64,000 nucleotides of DNA from Streptomyces griseoviridis (lineage in GTDB: Bacteria > Actinomycetota > Actinomycetes > Streptomycetales > Streptomycetaceae): positions 1 through 64,000 of the forward strand of contig BMSM01000004.1 in assembly GCA_014649155.1 (NCBI GenBank), given 5' to 3'. Positions within the stretch are counted from its first letter, which is position 1; each line of letters starts with the position of its first letter. Shown here one piece after another: positions 10,610 through 19,242 of this stretch. The notes beneath the pieces were generated by a model. The model was not told the DNA's origin. It saw only the letters and a program-made list of their open reading frames with translations, and did not search any database. A program made the position numbers and the translations under genes.

Positions 10610-12013
10610 TCAGGCCTTGGCCAGTTCCTTGTCGTCGCCCCGCTCGGGCAGGTCGGCGGCGTCCTCGTCGCCGGAGCCGCCGTGCCCGCCGTGGCCGTCG
10701 TCCAGCAGGGTCCGCTCGTCGAACGGCACCCGGCCGGCCAGTACCTCCGCCACCCGGGCCTTGTCGATCTCCTTGGTCCAGGTGCCGATCAGCACGGTGG
10801 CCACCGCGTTGCCCGCGAAGTTGGTCAGGGCGCGGGCCTCACTCATGAAGCGGTCGATGCCGACGATCAGGCCGATGCCGTCGACCAGGGCGGGCTTGTG
10901 CGACTGGAGGCCGCCGGCCAGGGTCGCCAGACCCGCGCCGGTGACGCCGGCGGCGCCCTTGGAGGCGACGAACAGGAACAGCAGCAGCGGGATCTGCTCG
11001 CCGATGGACATCGGCGTCCCCATGGCGTCCGCGATGAAGAGGGAGGCCATGGTCATGTAGATCATGGTGCCGTCGAGGTTGAAGGAGTAGCCGGTCGGGA
11101 CGGTGATGCCGACCACCGGCTTGCTGACGCCCAGGTGCTCCATCTTGGCGATGAGGCGGGGCAGCGCCGACTCCGAGGAGGACGTCGACAGGATCAGCAG
11201 GAACTCCCGGCCCAGGTACCTGAAGAGCGAGAGCGCGTTGACGCCGGTGCAGATCTTCAGCAGGGCGCCGAGGACCACGATGACGAACAGGACACAGGTG
11301 ACGTAGAAGCCGAGCATCAGCACGGCCAGGCTCTTGAGCGCGTCCACGCCCGCCGAGCCGGTGACCGCGGCCATCGCGCCGAACGCGCCGACCGGCGCCG
11401 CCCACATGATCATGGCGAGGACGCGGAAGACCAGGCGCTGGATGTGCTCGACGCCGCGCAGCACCGGCCGCCCGGCATCGCCCATCGCCTGGAGCGCGAA
11501 CCCGCACAGCAGCGCGACCAGCAGGGTCTGGAGGACCTCGCCCTCGGTGAACGCCGAGACGATCGTGGTCGGGATGATGCCGAGCAGGAACTCGGTGGTG
11601 TCCTTGGCCTCCGCGTCGACCTGCGCGTGCCCGGTCTCCTTGACGGCGTCGGTGACCGCGAGGCCCGTGCCCGGGTCCAGGATGTTGCCCACGATCAGGC
11701 CGATGGCCAGGGCGACCAGCGACATCACCATGAAGTAGGCGAGGGCGATGCCGCCGACCGCGCCGACCTTCGCCGCCTTGCGGACCGAACCGATGCCGAG
11801 CACGATCGTGCAGAAGATGATCGGCGAGATCATCATCTTGATCAGGTTCACGAAGCCGGTCCCGATCGGCTTCAGCTCGACCGCGAAGTCCGGCGCGATC
11901 AGGCCGACGGCGATACCGAGGGCGACCGCGACGATCACCGCGATGTAGAGATAGTGCGTGCGGTCCCGCTTGGCGGGGGGTGCGGCTGGTGCCGAATCGG
12001 CTGCGCTGGTCAC
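10610..12013 (-). CDS. dctA: DctA-type dicarboxylate:cation symporter
   Basis: This 467-residue DAACS-family membrane carrier has about eight transmembrane segments. It shows the family's hairpin and substrate motifs: STSSSESALPRLIAKME, VPTGYSFNLDGTMIYMT and the polar VGIDRFMSEARALTNFAGNAVAT. It would import C4-dicarboxylates or acidic amino acids with protons or sodium. The GTG at 12013 is chosen because AAGGAGG lies 6 bases upstream; a longer in-frame reading exists but lacks a ribosome site. The C-terminus is a charged tail. It is divergent from a CitA/DcuS-type sensor kinase gene, the classic partner for carboxylate uptake, and a Crp-like site lies between them. Confidence 0.88.
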   Translation of the reverse strand: MTSAADSAPAAPPAKRDRTHYLYIAVIVAVALGIAVGLIAPDFAVELKPIGTGFVNLIKMMISPIIFCTIVLGIGSVRKAAKVGAVGGIALAYFMVMSLVALAIGLIVGNILDPGTGLAVTDAVKETGHAQVDAEAKDTTEFLLGIIPTTIVSAFTEGEVLQTLLVALLCGFALQAMGDAGRPVLRGVEHIQRLVFRVLAMIMWAAPVGAFGAMAAVTGSAGVDALKSLAVLMLGFYVTCVLFVIVVLGALLKICTGVNALSLFRYLGREFLLILSTSSSESALPRLIAKMEHLGVSKPVVGITVPTGYSFNLDGTMIYMTMASLFIADAMGTPMSIGEQIPLLLFLFVASKGAAGVTGAGLATLAGGLQSHKPALVDGIGLIVGIDRFMSEARALTNFAGNAVATVLIGTWTKEIDKARVAEVLAGRVPFDERTLLDDGHGGHGGSGDEDAADLPERGDDKELAKA

Positions 12014-12097
12014 GGCGGCCCTCCTTGGCGACGTCGGTGTCACCGGCGTGCGGCTCACGTCCGGGGGTGGGGGAACCCGGTGACTATCTCGCGGCCT

Positions 12098-12111
12098 GTG
12101 AGCGCGGTCAC
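12098..12111 (+). promoter_or_regulatory. Crp-like site between dctA and the sensor gene
   Basis: GTGAGCGCGGTCAC fits the Streptomyces Crp consensus GTG-N6-GNCAC as I remember it. It lies 84 bases upstream of the dctA start and 48 bases upstream of the sensor kinase start, a suitable place for global control of both. No binding data are available here. Confidence 0.35.
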
Positions 12112-12159
12112 CCTTGCGTTCATTTAGTTCACCGCGCGACCGAGAGGGAGACTGACGGC

Positions 12160-13794
12160 ATGCACCTGCGTGTCCCCCGCCCCCGCAGCCTGGCCGGCCA
12201 GCTCTTCGCCGTGCAGGCCGTGCTGATCGCGGTGCTGGTGGCCGGGTACGCGGTGTTCACCTACGTCAACGACCGGGGGCAGGCCGAGTCCGCGGCCGGC
12301 CGCGAGGCACGGGCGGTCGCCCTGGCCATCGCCGACTCGCCCTCGGTGCGGGAGGCGATCCGCGGCTCCGACCCGTCGGCGCGGCTCCAGCCGTACGCGG
12401 TGCGGGTCATGGCGGACACCGAGGTCGACTTCGTGACGATCATGAGTCCGGAGGGCACCCGCTGGACCCACCCGGACCCGGAGCAGATCGGCCGCGCCTT
12501 CCGGGGCCACATCGAGCCCGCCCTGGCCGGCCGGACCTTCACCGAGACCTACACCGGCACGCTCGGCCCCTCGGTCCGCGCGGTGACCCCGGTCCGGGAC
12601 GGCGGCCGCGTCGTCGGCCTGGTCAGCGCCGGCATCAAGGTCGAGGAGATCAGCAGGCTGGCCCGGGAGCAGCTGACCGCCCTGCTCACCGCGGCGGCCG
12701 GCGCGCTGCTGCTCGGCGCGGTCGGCACGTACGTCATCAACGCGCGGCTGCGCCGGCACACCCACGGGATGAACGCCGCCGAGCTGAGCCGGATGCACGA
12801 CTACCACCAGGCCGCCCTGCACGCGGTGCGCGAGGGCCTGCTGATGCTGGACGGGCGGAACCGGGTGGCGCTGATCAACGACGGCGGCCGGGAGCTGCTC
12901 GGTGTGCGCGGCGAGGCGGTCGGCACGCCGGTCGCCGAGCTGGGGCTGCCGGCACCGCTGACCGGGGCGCTGCTGGCGGCGGAGCGACGCGTGGACGAGG
13001 TGCACCTCACCGCGGAGCGGGTGCTGGTGGTGAACACCTCCCCGGTCTCCGGCGGCGAGCGCCGCGGCACCGTGGTGACCCTGCGGGACGTGACCCAGCT
13101 CCAGTCCCTGATGGGCGAGCTGAACTCCGAGCGCGGCTTCTCGCAGGCGCTGCGCTCGCAGGCGCACGAGGCCGCGAACCGGCTGCACACGGTCGTCTCC
13201 CTGATCGAGCTGGGGCGCGCGGACGAGGCGGTGGAGTTCGCCACGGCCGAGCTGGAGCTGGCGCAGGCGCTGACCGACCAGGTGGTGGCGGCGGTCGGCG
13301 AGCCGGTGCTGGCCGCGCTGCTCCTGGGCAAGACGGCCCAGGCCAACGAGCGCGGCGTGGAGCTGGTGGTCTCCCCCGACTCCCGGCTCGACGACGGGCT
13401 GCTGCCGGCCTCCCTGCCCGCCCGCGACCTGGTCACCATCCTCGGCAACCTGATCGACAACGCGGTGGACGCGGCGCAGGGCGGCGTCCGCGCCCGGGTC
13501 ACGGTGACCGCCCGCACGGACCCCGGCCGGCTCGTCCTGCGCGTCGCCGACACCGGCCCCGGCGTCGACCCGGACCACGCCGACCTGGTCTTCCAGCGCG
13601 GTTTCTCCACCAAGCCGGCCGGCCCCGGCGGACGCGGCCTGGGCCTGGCCCTGGTCCGGCAGGCGGTGCACCGGCACGGCGGCACCCTGACGGTGGCCGG
13701 CGCGGACGGCGGCGGCGCGGTGTTCGAGGCCGCCCTGCCGCTGGCCGGCGACCGGGCCGCGGCGGGCCCGGTGCCCTCCGGGGGCCCGGCGTGA
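12160..13794 (+). CDS. CitA/DcuS-type sensor histidine kinase
   Basis: This 544-residue membrane kinase has an N-terminal transmembrane helix (~13-35) and an extracytoplasmic PAS/Cache sensor (~36-175) with typical EGTRWTHPDPEQIGR and GRVVGLVSAGI. A second transmembrane helix follows (~180-200), then a cytoplasmic PAS (~220-310) and the kinase core. The phospho-acceptor is in SQAHEAANRLHTVVSLIELGR, the HxxxNRLH form of the DcuS/CitA class. The ATP site shows NLIDNAVDAA, ADTGPGVD and GRGLGLALV. The ATG follows GAGGGAG. It overlaps the response regulator gene by four bases. It probably senses a di- or tricarboxylate and controls the divergent dctA. Confidence 0.88.
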   Translation: MHLRVPRPRSLAGQLFAVQAVLIAVLVAGYAVFTYVNDRGQAESAAGREARAVALAIADSPSVREAIRGSDPSARLQPYAVRVMADTEVDFVTIMSPEGTRWTHPDPEQIGRAFRGHIEPALAGRTFTETYTGTLGPSVRAVTPVRDGGRVVGLVSAGIKVEEISRLAREQLTALLTAAAGALLLGAVGTYVINARLRRHTHGMNAAELSRMHDYHQAALHAVREGLLMLDGRNRVALINDGGRELLGVRGEAVGTPVAELGLPAPLTGALLAAERRVDEVHLTAERVLVVNTSPVSGGERRGTVVTLRDVTQLQSLMGELNSERGFSQALRSQAHEAANRLHTVVSLIELGRADEAVEFATAELELAQALTDQVVAAVGEPVLAALLLGKTAQANERGVELVVSPDSRLDDGLLPASLPARDLVTILGNLIDNAVDAAQGGVRARVTVTARTDPGRLVLRVADTGPGVDPDHADLVFQRGFSTKPAGPGGRGLGLALVRQAVHRHGGTLTVAGADGGGAVFEAALPLAGDRAAAGPVPSGGPA

Positions 13795-14483
13795 CCGGCG
13801 CGGGCGACCCCATCCGCGTCCTGGTGGTGGAGGACGACCCGGTCGCCGCCGACGCGCACGTCCTCTACGTCGACCGGGTGCCGGGCTTCACCGCCGTCGG
13901 CAGGGCCCACTCCGGTGCCGAGGCCCGGCGGGTGCTGGACCGCACCCCGGTCGACCTGCTCCTGCTCGACCTGCACCTGCCCGACGTGCACGGCCTCCAG
14001 CTGGCCCGGACCCTGCGCGCGGCCGGCTCCCGCGCCGACGTGATAGCGGTGACCTCGGCCCGGGACCTGACCGTCGTCCGCGAGGGCGTCTCCCTCGGCG
14101 TCGTCCAGTACGTCCTGAAGCCGTTCACCTTCGCCACCCTCCGCGACCGGCTCGTCCGCTACGCCGAGTTCCGGCGGACGGCGGCGGGCGAGGCCAGCGG
14201 CCAGGACGAGGTCGACCGCACCCTCGCCGCCCTGCGCGCCCCGGCACCGGCGGCCCTGCCCAAGGGCCTGAGCGCCCCCACCCTGGAACGGGTGACGGCC
14301 GCGCTGCGCGCCGGCGACACCGGGCTCACCGCGGCGGCCCTCGCCGAGCGGACCGGCATCTCCCGCATCACCGCCCGCCGCTACCTGGAACACCTCGTCG
14401 ACACCGGCCGCGCGGCCCGCCGGCCGCAGTACGGGACGGTGGGGCGGCCCGAGTTGCAGTACCGGTGGGTGCCGGAACGGTAG
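13791..14483 (+). CDS. CitB/DcuR-type response regulator
   Basis: This 230-residue regulator has an N-terminal receiver with acidic pair ED at 14-15, phospho-acceptor D60 in LLLLDLHLPD and the lysine in VQYVLKPF. A C-terminal helix-turn-helix of the CitB type follows (TAAALAERTGISRITARRYLEHLVD). The GTG start overlaps the kinase stop (GTGA), giving tight coupling. It completes the two-component pair that most likely activates dctA and related carboxylate genes. A tandem repeat begins immediately after its stop codon. Confidence 0.92.
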   Translation: MTGAGDPIRVLVVEDDPVAADAHVLYVDRVPGFTAVGRAHSGAEARRVLDRTPVDLLLLDLHLPDVHGLQLARTLRAAGSRADVIAVTSARDLTVVREGVSLGVVQYVLKPFTFATLRDRLVRYAEFRRTAAGEASGQDEVDRTLAALRAPAPAALPKGLSAPTLERVTAALRAGDTGLTAAALAERTGISRITARRYLEHLVDTGRAARRPQYGTVGRPELQYRWVPER

Positions 14484-14650
14484 CCGGGCGGCAACCCGGT
14501 GCCGCGTCCGGTGCCGGGCGGCGGCCCTGTGCCGCGTCCGGTGCCGGGCGGCAACCCGGTGCCAAGTCCGGTGCCGGGCGGCGGCCCGGTGCCATGTCCG
14601 GTGCCGGGCGGCGGACCGGTGCCATGTCCGGTGCCGGGCGGCGGCCCCAG
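14484..14650. repeat. 30-bp tandem repeat (about 5.5 copies)
   Basis: Five full copies (14484, 14514, 14544, 14574, 14604) and one partial copy of a 30-bp unit start directly after the response-regulator stop. Each unit begins CCGGGCGGC and ends GTCCGGTG, varying at about six positions. Several units contain short CCGGG/CCCGG arms, so the transcript would fold into a row of hairpins. All six frames stay open because 30 is a multiple of three, so open frames here do not imply coding. Confidence 0.85.
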
Positions 14651-14688
14651 GGTCGCCCGCGCGGAGCGGTCGCGCACACCCTGCCGGA

Positions 14689-14702
14689 GTGACGTACGTC
14701 AC
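14689..14702. promoter_or_regulatory. 14-bp perfect palindrome, Crp-like
   Basis: GTGACGTACGTCAC is a perfect palindrome and also fits GTG-N6-GNCAC, the Streptomyces Crp pattern. It lies about 560 bases upstream of the exported coiled-coil gene, in a long non-coding stretch. A link to either neighbour is inference. Confidence 0.35.
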
Positions 14703-15265
14703 GGGAATTCTTTGGGCGGGCTTCGGAGCATGCGTCCTTTTACGGCCGATGAGTTCCGATGGGCGCGATGATCTCCGGCGACTACGTTCACGGTGCATGC
14801 AGCGGTCGCCCAGCCGGCGCCGCTTCCGGTTCGACGCGGCGGGGACTTCCGGTCCCGCCCCGGCGGAGTCTTTGGGGGAGGACTCACTCATGCGCGGTCC
14901 GCACGCCACGGCCGGGCGCTCCTCGCGCCGCCGGCGCCGGTTCCCGGCACGGCCCCGGCGGGGCCCCGGCACCGAGCCTGTCCTCCTGCCGTGAGCGGCG
15001 GGCGCCCGCGCGCACCCGCCTCCCGTACTCCCGCCGGTGCCACGCGACCGTCGCAGGCCCGTCGAGGACTTCGCGTGACCAGGGGGCCGGCGCGATCGAG
15101 GCCGCGACGGACGGCCGCGTGAGGGAAGCGCGGCTCCCCGAACGCCGGCCAGAACACGGCGGCCGGCGGCGTCCCGCCCGTGCCGGCCGGCTGTCCGGGT
15201 GCCCGGGTGGGCACCGGTGACCGCGCCGCCCCGAGGCCTCATCCAGCAGACAGGAGTTGACGATC
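14703..15265. other. 563-bp intergenic region
   Basis: No convincing gene is seen. An ATG at 14890 preceded by GGGGGAGG could start a 34-codon Arg/Pro-rich reading frame ending at 14994, but its composition looks like random high-GC sequence. The 3' part presumably carries the promoter of the large gene that starts at 15266; I could not pick a clear -35/-10 pair. Confidence 0.4.
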
Positions 15266-18200
15266 GTGAGACCGATCTCCCCCCACCCGCGTACCCGGCG
15301 TGCCCTGCGCGCCGTACGGGGCCTGGGCGCCGGCGTGTTGCCGCTGGCCCTGATCGTGGGCGTGCTGGGCACCGTCCCGGCCGGTGCCGCCGAGGGCACC
15401 GGCGTGCCCGGTGACCTCCCTGCCGGTGACCGCGCCCAGGTCGTGGCGCTGTGGCGGGAGGGCGGTCCCGGCACCCGCGCCGCCGCCGAGGTCGCGCTCA
15501 CCGGGACCGACGCCGACGTACGGCGCTTCCTCGACGCCGAGGCGCCCGAGGTCGTCCAGCAGGACCAGCGGGTCGCCGCCGCCCAGATCGCGAGCATCGG
15601 CGGGACGAGTCTGATCGACGCCGCCCGCAGCGCGCTCACCGGCACCCCCGACCAGCTGTCGGCCTTCCTCAAGGACGGCTGGAAGGACCCGCTGGAACAG
15701 GACCAGCGGGTCCAGATCGCGCGCATCGTGGACGCGGGCGGCCCCAACGTCCGGGACAAGGGACGCGCCGCGCTCGCGGGCACGCCCGAGGACCGGCAGG
15801 CGTTCCTGGACGACGTGCAGTACGAGCAGCAGGAGCAGGACGAGCGCGTCGAGGTCACCCAGATCCTCAGTACGGGCGGACCCAACGTGGTCTCGGCGGC
15901 GCGGCTCGCGCTGCGCGGCACGGCCGCCGACATCCACGAGTTCCTCGCCGTCGGCCAGTTCGTGGCGCTCGCCCGGGACCAGGAGCAGGCGACGATCGAC
16001 GAACTCGCCGCGCAGGCCGCGAAGGCCGGCAGCAAGGCCGCCGCCGAGACGCGCAAGGCGCAGGACGCGGCCGACCGTGCCGCCGCCGCCGCGGCGCTGG
16101 CCAAGGAGGCCGCCGAGCGGGCCGCGCGCGAGACCGAGGCCGCGAAGGACGACTCCCTGCACGCCGCCTCGGCCGCCGCTCGCGCGGCGTCCGCCGCGAA
16201 GCAGGCGGCAGCGGCGGCGCAGCAGGCGATCAGCGCGGCCCGCGCCGCGAACGCCGCCGCGCGGGTCGCCGCGAACGCCGCCGCCCAGGCCGCCGCTGCC
16301 GCCGCCGGAGCGGCGCAGGCCGCGTCCCGGGCCCGTGGCGCGGCGGCCGACGCCGCCAGGGACGCCACCAAGGCGTCCGCCGCCCGGGAGGCCGCCGAGC
16401 AGGCCGAGAGCGCGGCGAAGGGCGCCCGCTGGGCGGCCGACGCCGCCGAACAGGCAGGGGTCGCCGCCACCCAGGCGGGTGTGGCGGCGCGTGCCGCGCT
16501 CGGCGCCGGGTCGAGCGCGGACGCCGCGGCCGATGCCGCCGACGCGGCCAACGCCTACGCCGACCAGGCCGGGGTGCACTCGGGTGAGGCAGCCGCCGCG
16601 GCTGCCGAGACCCGCCGCCACGCGCGCGAGGCGACCCGCGCCGCGAACGCGGCCGAGTCCCTCGCCAACCGTGCCGCGAGCGCGGCTTACGAGTCCCGCG
16701 AAGCGGCCGTGTCGGCGGCCGACCACGCGGAGAAGGCGGCGAAGGCGGCCCGGGAGGCGGCCGATCACGCGGGCGACGCGGCGACCGCCGCGCAGCAGGC
16801 CACCGCCCACGCCGCCGCGGCGAAGGAAGCGGCCGACGCCGCCACCGCCGCCGTCGACCGGGCCCAGGACACCTACGACCTGGCCCGCGAGGTCGAGGCG
16901 GAGGAGCTGACGGCCCGCACGAACGACGGCATCGACCGGGCCCGCGACCTCAAGGCCCAGGACGAGCGCGTCCGCGCCGAGGCGGCCGGGGTCGTCAAGC
17001 GTGGCACCGACCTGCGTGAGAAGGCCAGGGAGCTGGCCGGGCGGGCGGCCGACGCGGGCGCGGACACCGAGCAGCTCGTCCGTGACGGGCGGGCGATGGC
17101 CGTGGAGGCCATGAAGATCCGGGGCCCGTGGAGCCGCGCCGCCGCCGCGACGGCCCTCGCGGGCGGCACCGAGGACGTCCTCGCCTATCTGCGCACCGGC
17201 TGGACGCGGGCCGAACGCCTCGACACCCGGGCCGAGGTCGAGGAGCTGTGGATCAACTCCCCGTCCGCCAAGCTGCGGTCGGCCGCCGGGCAGGCGCTGA
17301 CGAGCGAGGCGGCCACGGACACCTTCCTCACCGAAGGCCAGTTCGAGGCCGTCGAAGGCGAACTGCGCGTGTACGTCGCGCAGTTGATCGATGCCGGGGG
17401 TCCGGTCGTCCAGGAGCGGGGCCGTGCGGCGCTGACCGCCGGAACGGTGGACGCGCTGCGGGACTTCGTCACCTCGGGGTTCGAGGAGGCGCGCAGCCAG
17501 GACGAACGCGTGCACGCCACCCAGCTCGTGGAGAGCGGAGGCCCCGAGGTGCGGGCCGCCGCGCGGATCGCGCTGGAGGGGCCCTCCTCGCTGCTGCACG
17601 CCTTCACACAGACCGGTGAGCCGATGGCCCGGCAGAAGGACCAGCTCGCCGCCACGCACGTCGCGCAGGTGCGGGGCGTCATCGCGGGGGCCCGGCAGAT
17701 CGCGGCGACGGCGCAGCAGAACGCCGCGCTCGCGGCGAAGGCCGCCGCCGAGGCGCGCCAGTCGGCGCAGGAGGCCAAGGACGCCGCGGCCGCCGCCCAG
17801 GCGTCCGCCGAGCTGGCGGCGGGTTACGCGGACGACGCCAAGCGCTCGGCCGACGACGCCGCCGCCTCCGCCGCCCAGGCCCGTGAGTCCGCCAACACCG
17901 CGCGCAAGGCGCAGGCGGACGCCGAGAACGCGGTCGTACGGGCGGTGAACTCCGCGGCGCACGCGCAGCGTTCGGCGGACGCGGCCGGCGCGTCGGCGAG
18001 CGAGGCGAGCGCCTCGGCCGAGCAGGCCCGGGCCTCCGCCGTCGCGGCGGGCAAGGACGCGGTGGCCGCCACACAGGCGTACTTGGGCGCCCTCACGGCC
18101 GCGGTCCAGAAGAAGCAGGAGGAGATCGCCCGCTGGGAGCAGATCAAGCGGCAGTACCTGGCGGACCATCCGATCGAGGAGCCGGACGAGGGCAACGACT

Positions 18201-18739
18201 GGATCCCGGACTGGCTGGAGGACACCGGGAGCAAGGTCCTCGACTACGGCGAGGCGATCCTCACCAGCCCGGACCTGTGGATCGGCGCGGCGGAGACCGG
18301 CGGCTCGATCTTCCTCATGGGGTTCGGCGCGAGCGAGGACCTGGCGGGCGGCGCGGTCTGCCTGACCGGGGTCGGCTGCCTCGCGGGGGCACCCGCCATC
18401 GCGATGGGCACCGGACTCGTCGTCACGGGCGCCTACGGGACGGCCGACGGCATCTCCCGGATGAGCGACGGGCTGCGCACGGCGCTGCGCAACGCGGGCA
18501 ACAACTCCACGGGCCGCACCTCGGCCGGCGGTGCCAACGAGCAGCGCGCGATGGATCTCGTGCGGGAGTACCCGGAGTACGGCAACGAGCTGCCGCTCAC
18601 CATGAAGGACCCGCGCTGGCCCGCCTCGGAGGGCTGGGTCAAGATGGAGCAGACCGTGGACGGCGTCGAGATCCACTACGTGTGGAACAAGAACACCCGC
18701 ACGGCGGAGGACTTCAAGTACAAGGACCGCTCGGACTGA
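15266..18739 (+). CDS. Exported ALF-repeat, alanine-rich coiled-coil protein with toxin-like C-terminus
   Basis: This is a 1157-residue protein. The GTG at 15266 has AGGAG nine bases upstream; an upstream TTG at 15257 overlaps that site less well. Residues 1-42 form a signal peptide (RTRR, then GVLPLALIVGVLGTVPAGAA). Short repeats of the ALF type (GGPNV..AAR.AL.GT...FL) occupy ~45-250 and again ~620-815. Between and after them lie very alanine-rich coiled coils (~250-600 and ~815-950). A Gly/Ala hydrophobic segment (~1005-1065) precedes a distinct ~85-residue C-terminal domain with EYPEYGNELPL, GWVKMEQTVDGVEIHYVWN and EDFKYKD. This layout of export signal, repeat stalk, hydrophobic pretoxin and small polar tip resembles polymorphic toxins. 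The toxin role is inference, since no catalytic motif is recognised. Confidence 0.7.
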   Translation: MRPISPHPRTRRALRAVRGLGAGVLPLALIVGVLGTVPAGAAEGTGVPGDLPAGDRAQVVALWREGGPGTRAAAEVALTGTDADVRRFLDAEAPEVVQQDQRVAAAQIASIGGTSLIDAARSALTGTPDQLSAFLKDGWKDPLEQDQRVQIARIVDAGGPNVRDKGRAALAGTPEDRQAFLDDVQYEQQEQDERVEVTQILSTGGPNVVSAARLALRGTAADIHEFLAVGQFVALARDQEQATIDELAAQAAKAGSKAAAETRKAQDAADRAAAAAALAKEAAERAARETEAAKDDSLHAASAAARAASAAKQAAAAAQQAISAARAANAAARVAANAAAQAAAAAAGAAQAASRARGAAADAARDATKASAAREAAEQAESAAKGARWAADAAEQAGVAATQAGVAARAALGAGSSADAAADAADAANAYADQAGVHSGEAAAAAAETRRHAREATRAANAAESLANRAASAAYESREAAVSAADHAEKAAKAAREAADHAGDAATAAQQATAHAAAAKEAADAATAAVDRAQDTYDLAREVEAEELTARTNDGIDRARDLKAQDERVRAEAAGVVKRGTDLREKARELAGRAADAGADTEQLVRDGRAMAVEAMKIRGPWSRAAAATALAGGTEDVLAYLRTGWTRAERLDTRAEVEELWINSPSAKLRSAAGQALTSEAATDTFLTEGQFEAVEGELRVYVAQLIDAGGPVVQERGRAALTAGTVDALRDFVTSGFEEARSQDERVHATQLVESGGPEVRAAARIALEGPSSLLHAFTQTGEPMARQKDQLAATHVAQVRGVIAGARQIAATAQQNAALAAKAAAEARQSAQEAKDAAAAAQASAELAAGYADDAKRSADDAAASAAQARESANTARKAQADAENAVVRAVNSAAHAQRSADAAGASASEASASAEQARASAVAAGKDAVAATQAYLGALTAAVQKKQEEIARWEQIKRQYLADHPIEEPDEGNDWIPDWLEDTGSKVLDYGEAILTSPDLWIGAAETGGSIFLMGFGASEDLAGGAVCLTGVGCLAGAPAIAMGTGLVVTGAYGTADGISRMSDGLRTALRNAGNNSTGRTSAGGANEQRAMDLVREYPEYGNELPLTMKDPRWPASEGWVKMEQTVDGVEIHYVWNKNTRTAEDFKYKDRSD

Positions 18740-18768
18740 GTGGGCGGAGCCACGAAAGGCAGGCACGC

Positions 18769-19062
18769 ATGACGCAGCGGAGCGGGGCCGTGCCGGCGGA
18801 CTGGCCGGAGGACGCCTGGCCGCCCGGCACCCGGGTGCGCGTGATCAAGGACCCGGAGTGGGACGGCCCGTACCAGGTGGAGTTCTCCGGCACCATCGCC
18901 GCGACGCTGGTTCCCTTCCCGGTGCGGGGCGGGCGCGGCCACGAGGGCGAACTCGTCTACGAAGTGCGGTTCGACGAGCCGCAGCGCGACAGCGACGGTC
19001 TCGGCCCCTACCGGGGCGGCGAGGTCTGGGGCCGCTACCTGGTGGCCGAGGACCCCGCCTGA
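18769..19062 (+). CDS. Small acidic beta-rich protein, possible immunity partner
   Basis: This 97-residue protein of unrecognised family has no signal peptide. It starts at an ATG 29 bases after the coiled-coil gene, with GAAAGG upstream, and a strong terminator follows, so the two form one transcript. It contains PPGTRVRVIKDPEWDGPYQVEFSG, then LVYEVRFDEPQRDSDGLGPYRGGEVWGRYL, which suggests a small SH3-like beta barrel. It is acidic and probably cytosolic. Position and size are those expected of an immunity protein for the C-terminal domain upstream, but this rests on context only. Confidence 0.6.
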   Translation: MTQRSGAVPADWPEDAWPPGTRVRVIKDPEWDGPYQVEFSGTIAATLVPFPVRGGRGHEGELVYEVRFDEPQRDSDGLGPYRGGEVWGRYLVAEDPA

Positions 19063-19079
19063 CCCACCGGCGTCCCGGC

Positions 19080-19114
19080 CCCCCCGCGCGCCCTCGCCGA
19101 GGGCGCGCGGGGGG
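19080..19114. terminator. Strong hairpin terminator
   Basis: A 16-bp perfect GC stem (19080-19095 with 19099-19114) with a 3-base loop lies 17 bases after the small gene's stop. It closes the coiled-coil/small-gene transcript before the ABC importer promoter. Confidence 0.75.
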
Positions 19115-19167
19115 CCGGGCCGGCGCCCCCGCGCGCCTTCTGGCTCCGGTCACCCGAGACGTCCGTA

Positions 19168-19197
19168 TTGACCTGACCGGTCCCTTCCTCCTACGTT
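19168..19197 (+). promoter_or_regulatory. Promoter of the ABC importer operon
   Basis: TTGACC (19168-19173) and TACGTT (19192-19197) are separated by 18 bp, close to the housekeeping consensus, about 45 bases before the start codon. The palindrome GACCGGTC within the spacer (19176-19183) could be an operator for a sugar regulator. Confidence 0.55.
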
Positions 19198-19242
19198 CAC
19201 CGAGCAGCCGTCCCGGCCACAGCGACGTGCCCGCAGGAGGTC

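Noticed and set aside
14484..14650. CRISPR array
   Set aside because: The units are directly adjacent with no spacers, and no cas genes are present.
14499..14771. Pro/Gly repeat protein encoded by the 30-bp repeats
   Set aside because: All frames are open because of the repeat length, and there is no ribosome site or conserved flanking domain.
15239..18766. Minus-strand open frame of 1175 codons opposite the ALF-repeat gene
   Set aside because: It is an antisense shadow of alanine codons; the plus strand has the signal peptide, ribosome site and known repeats.
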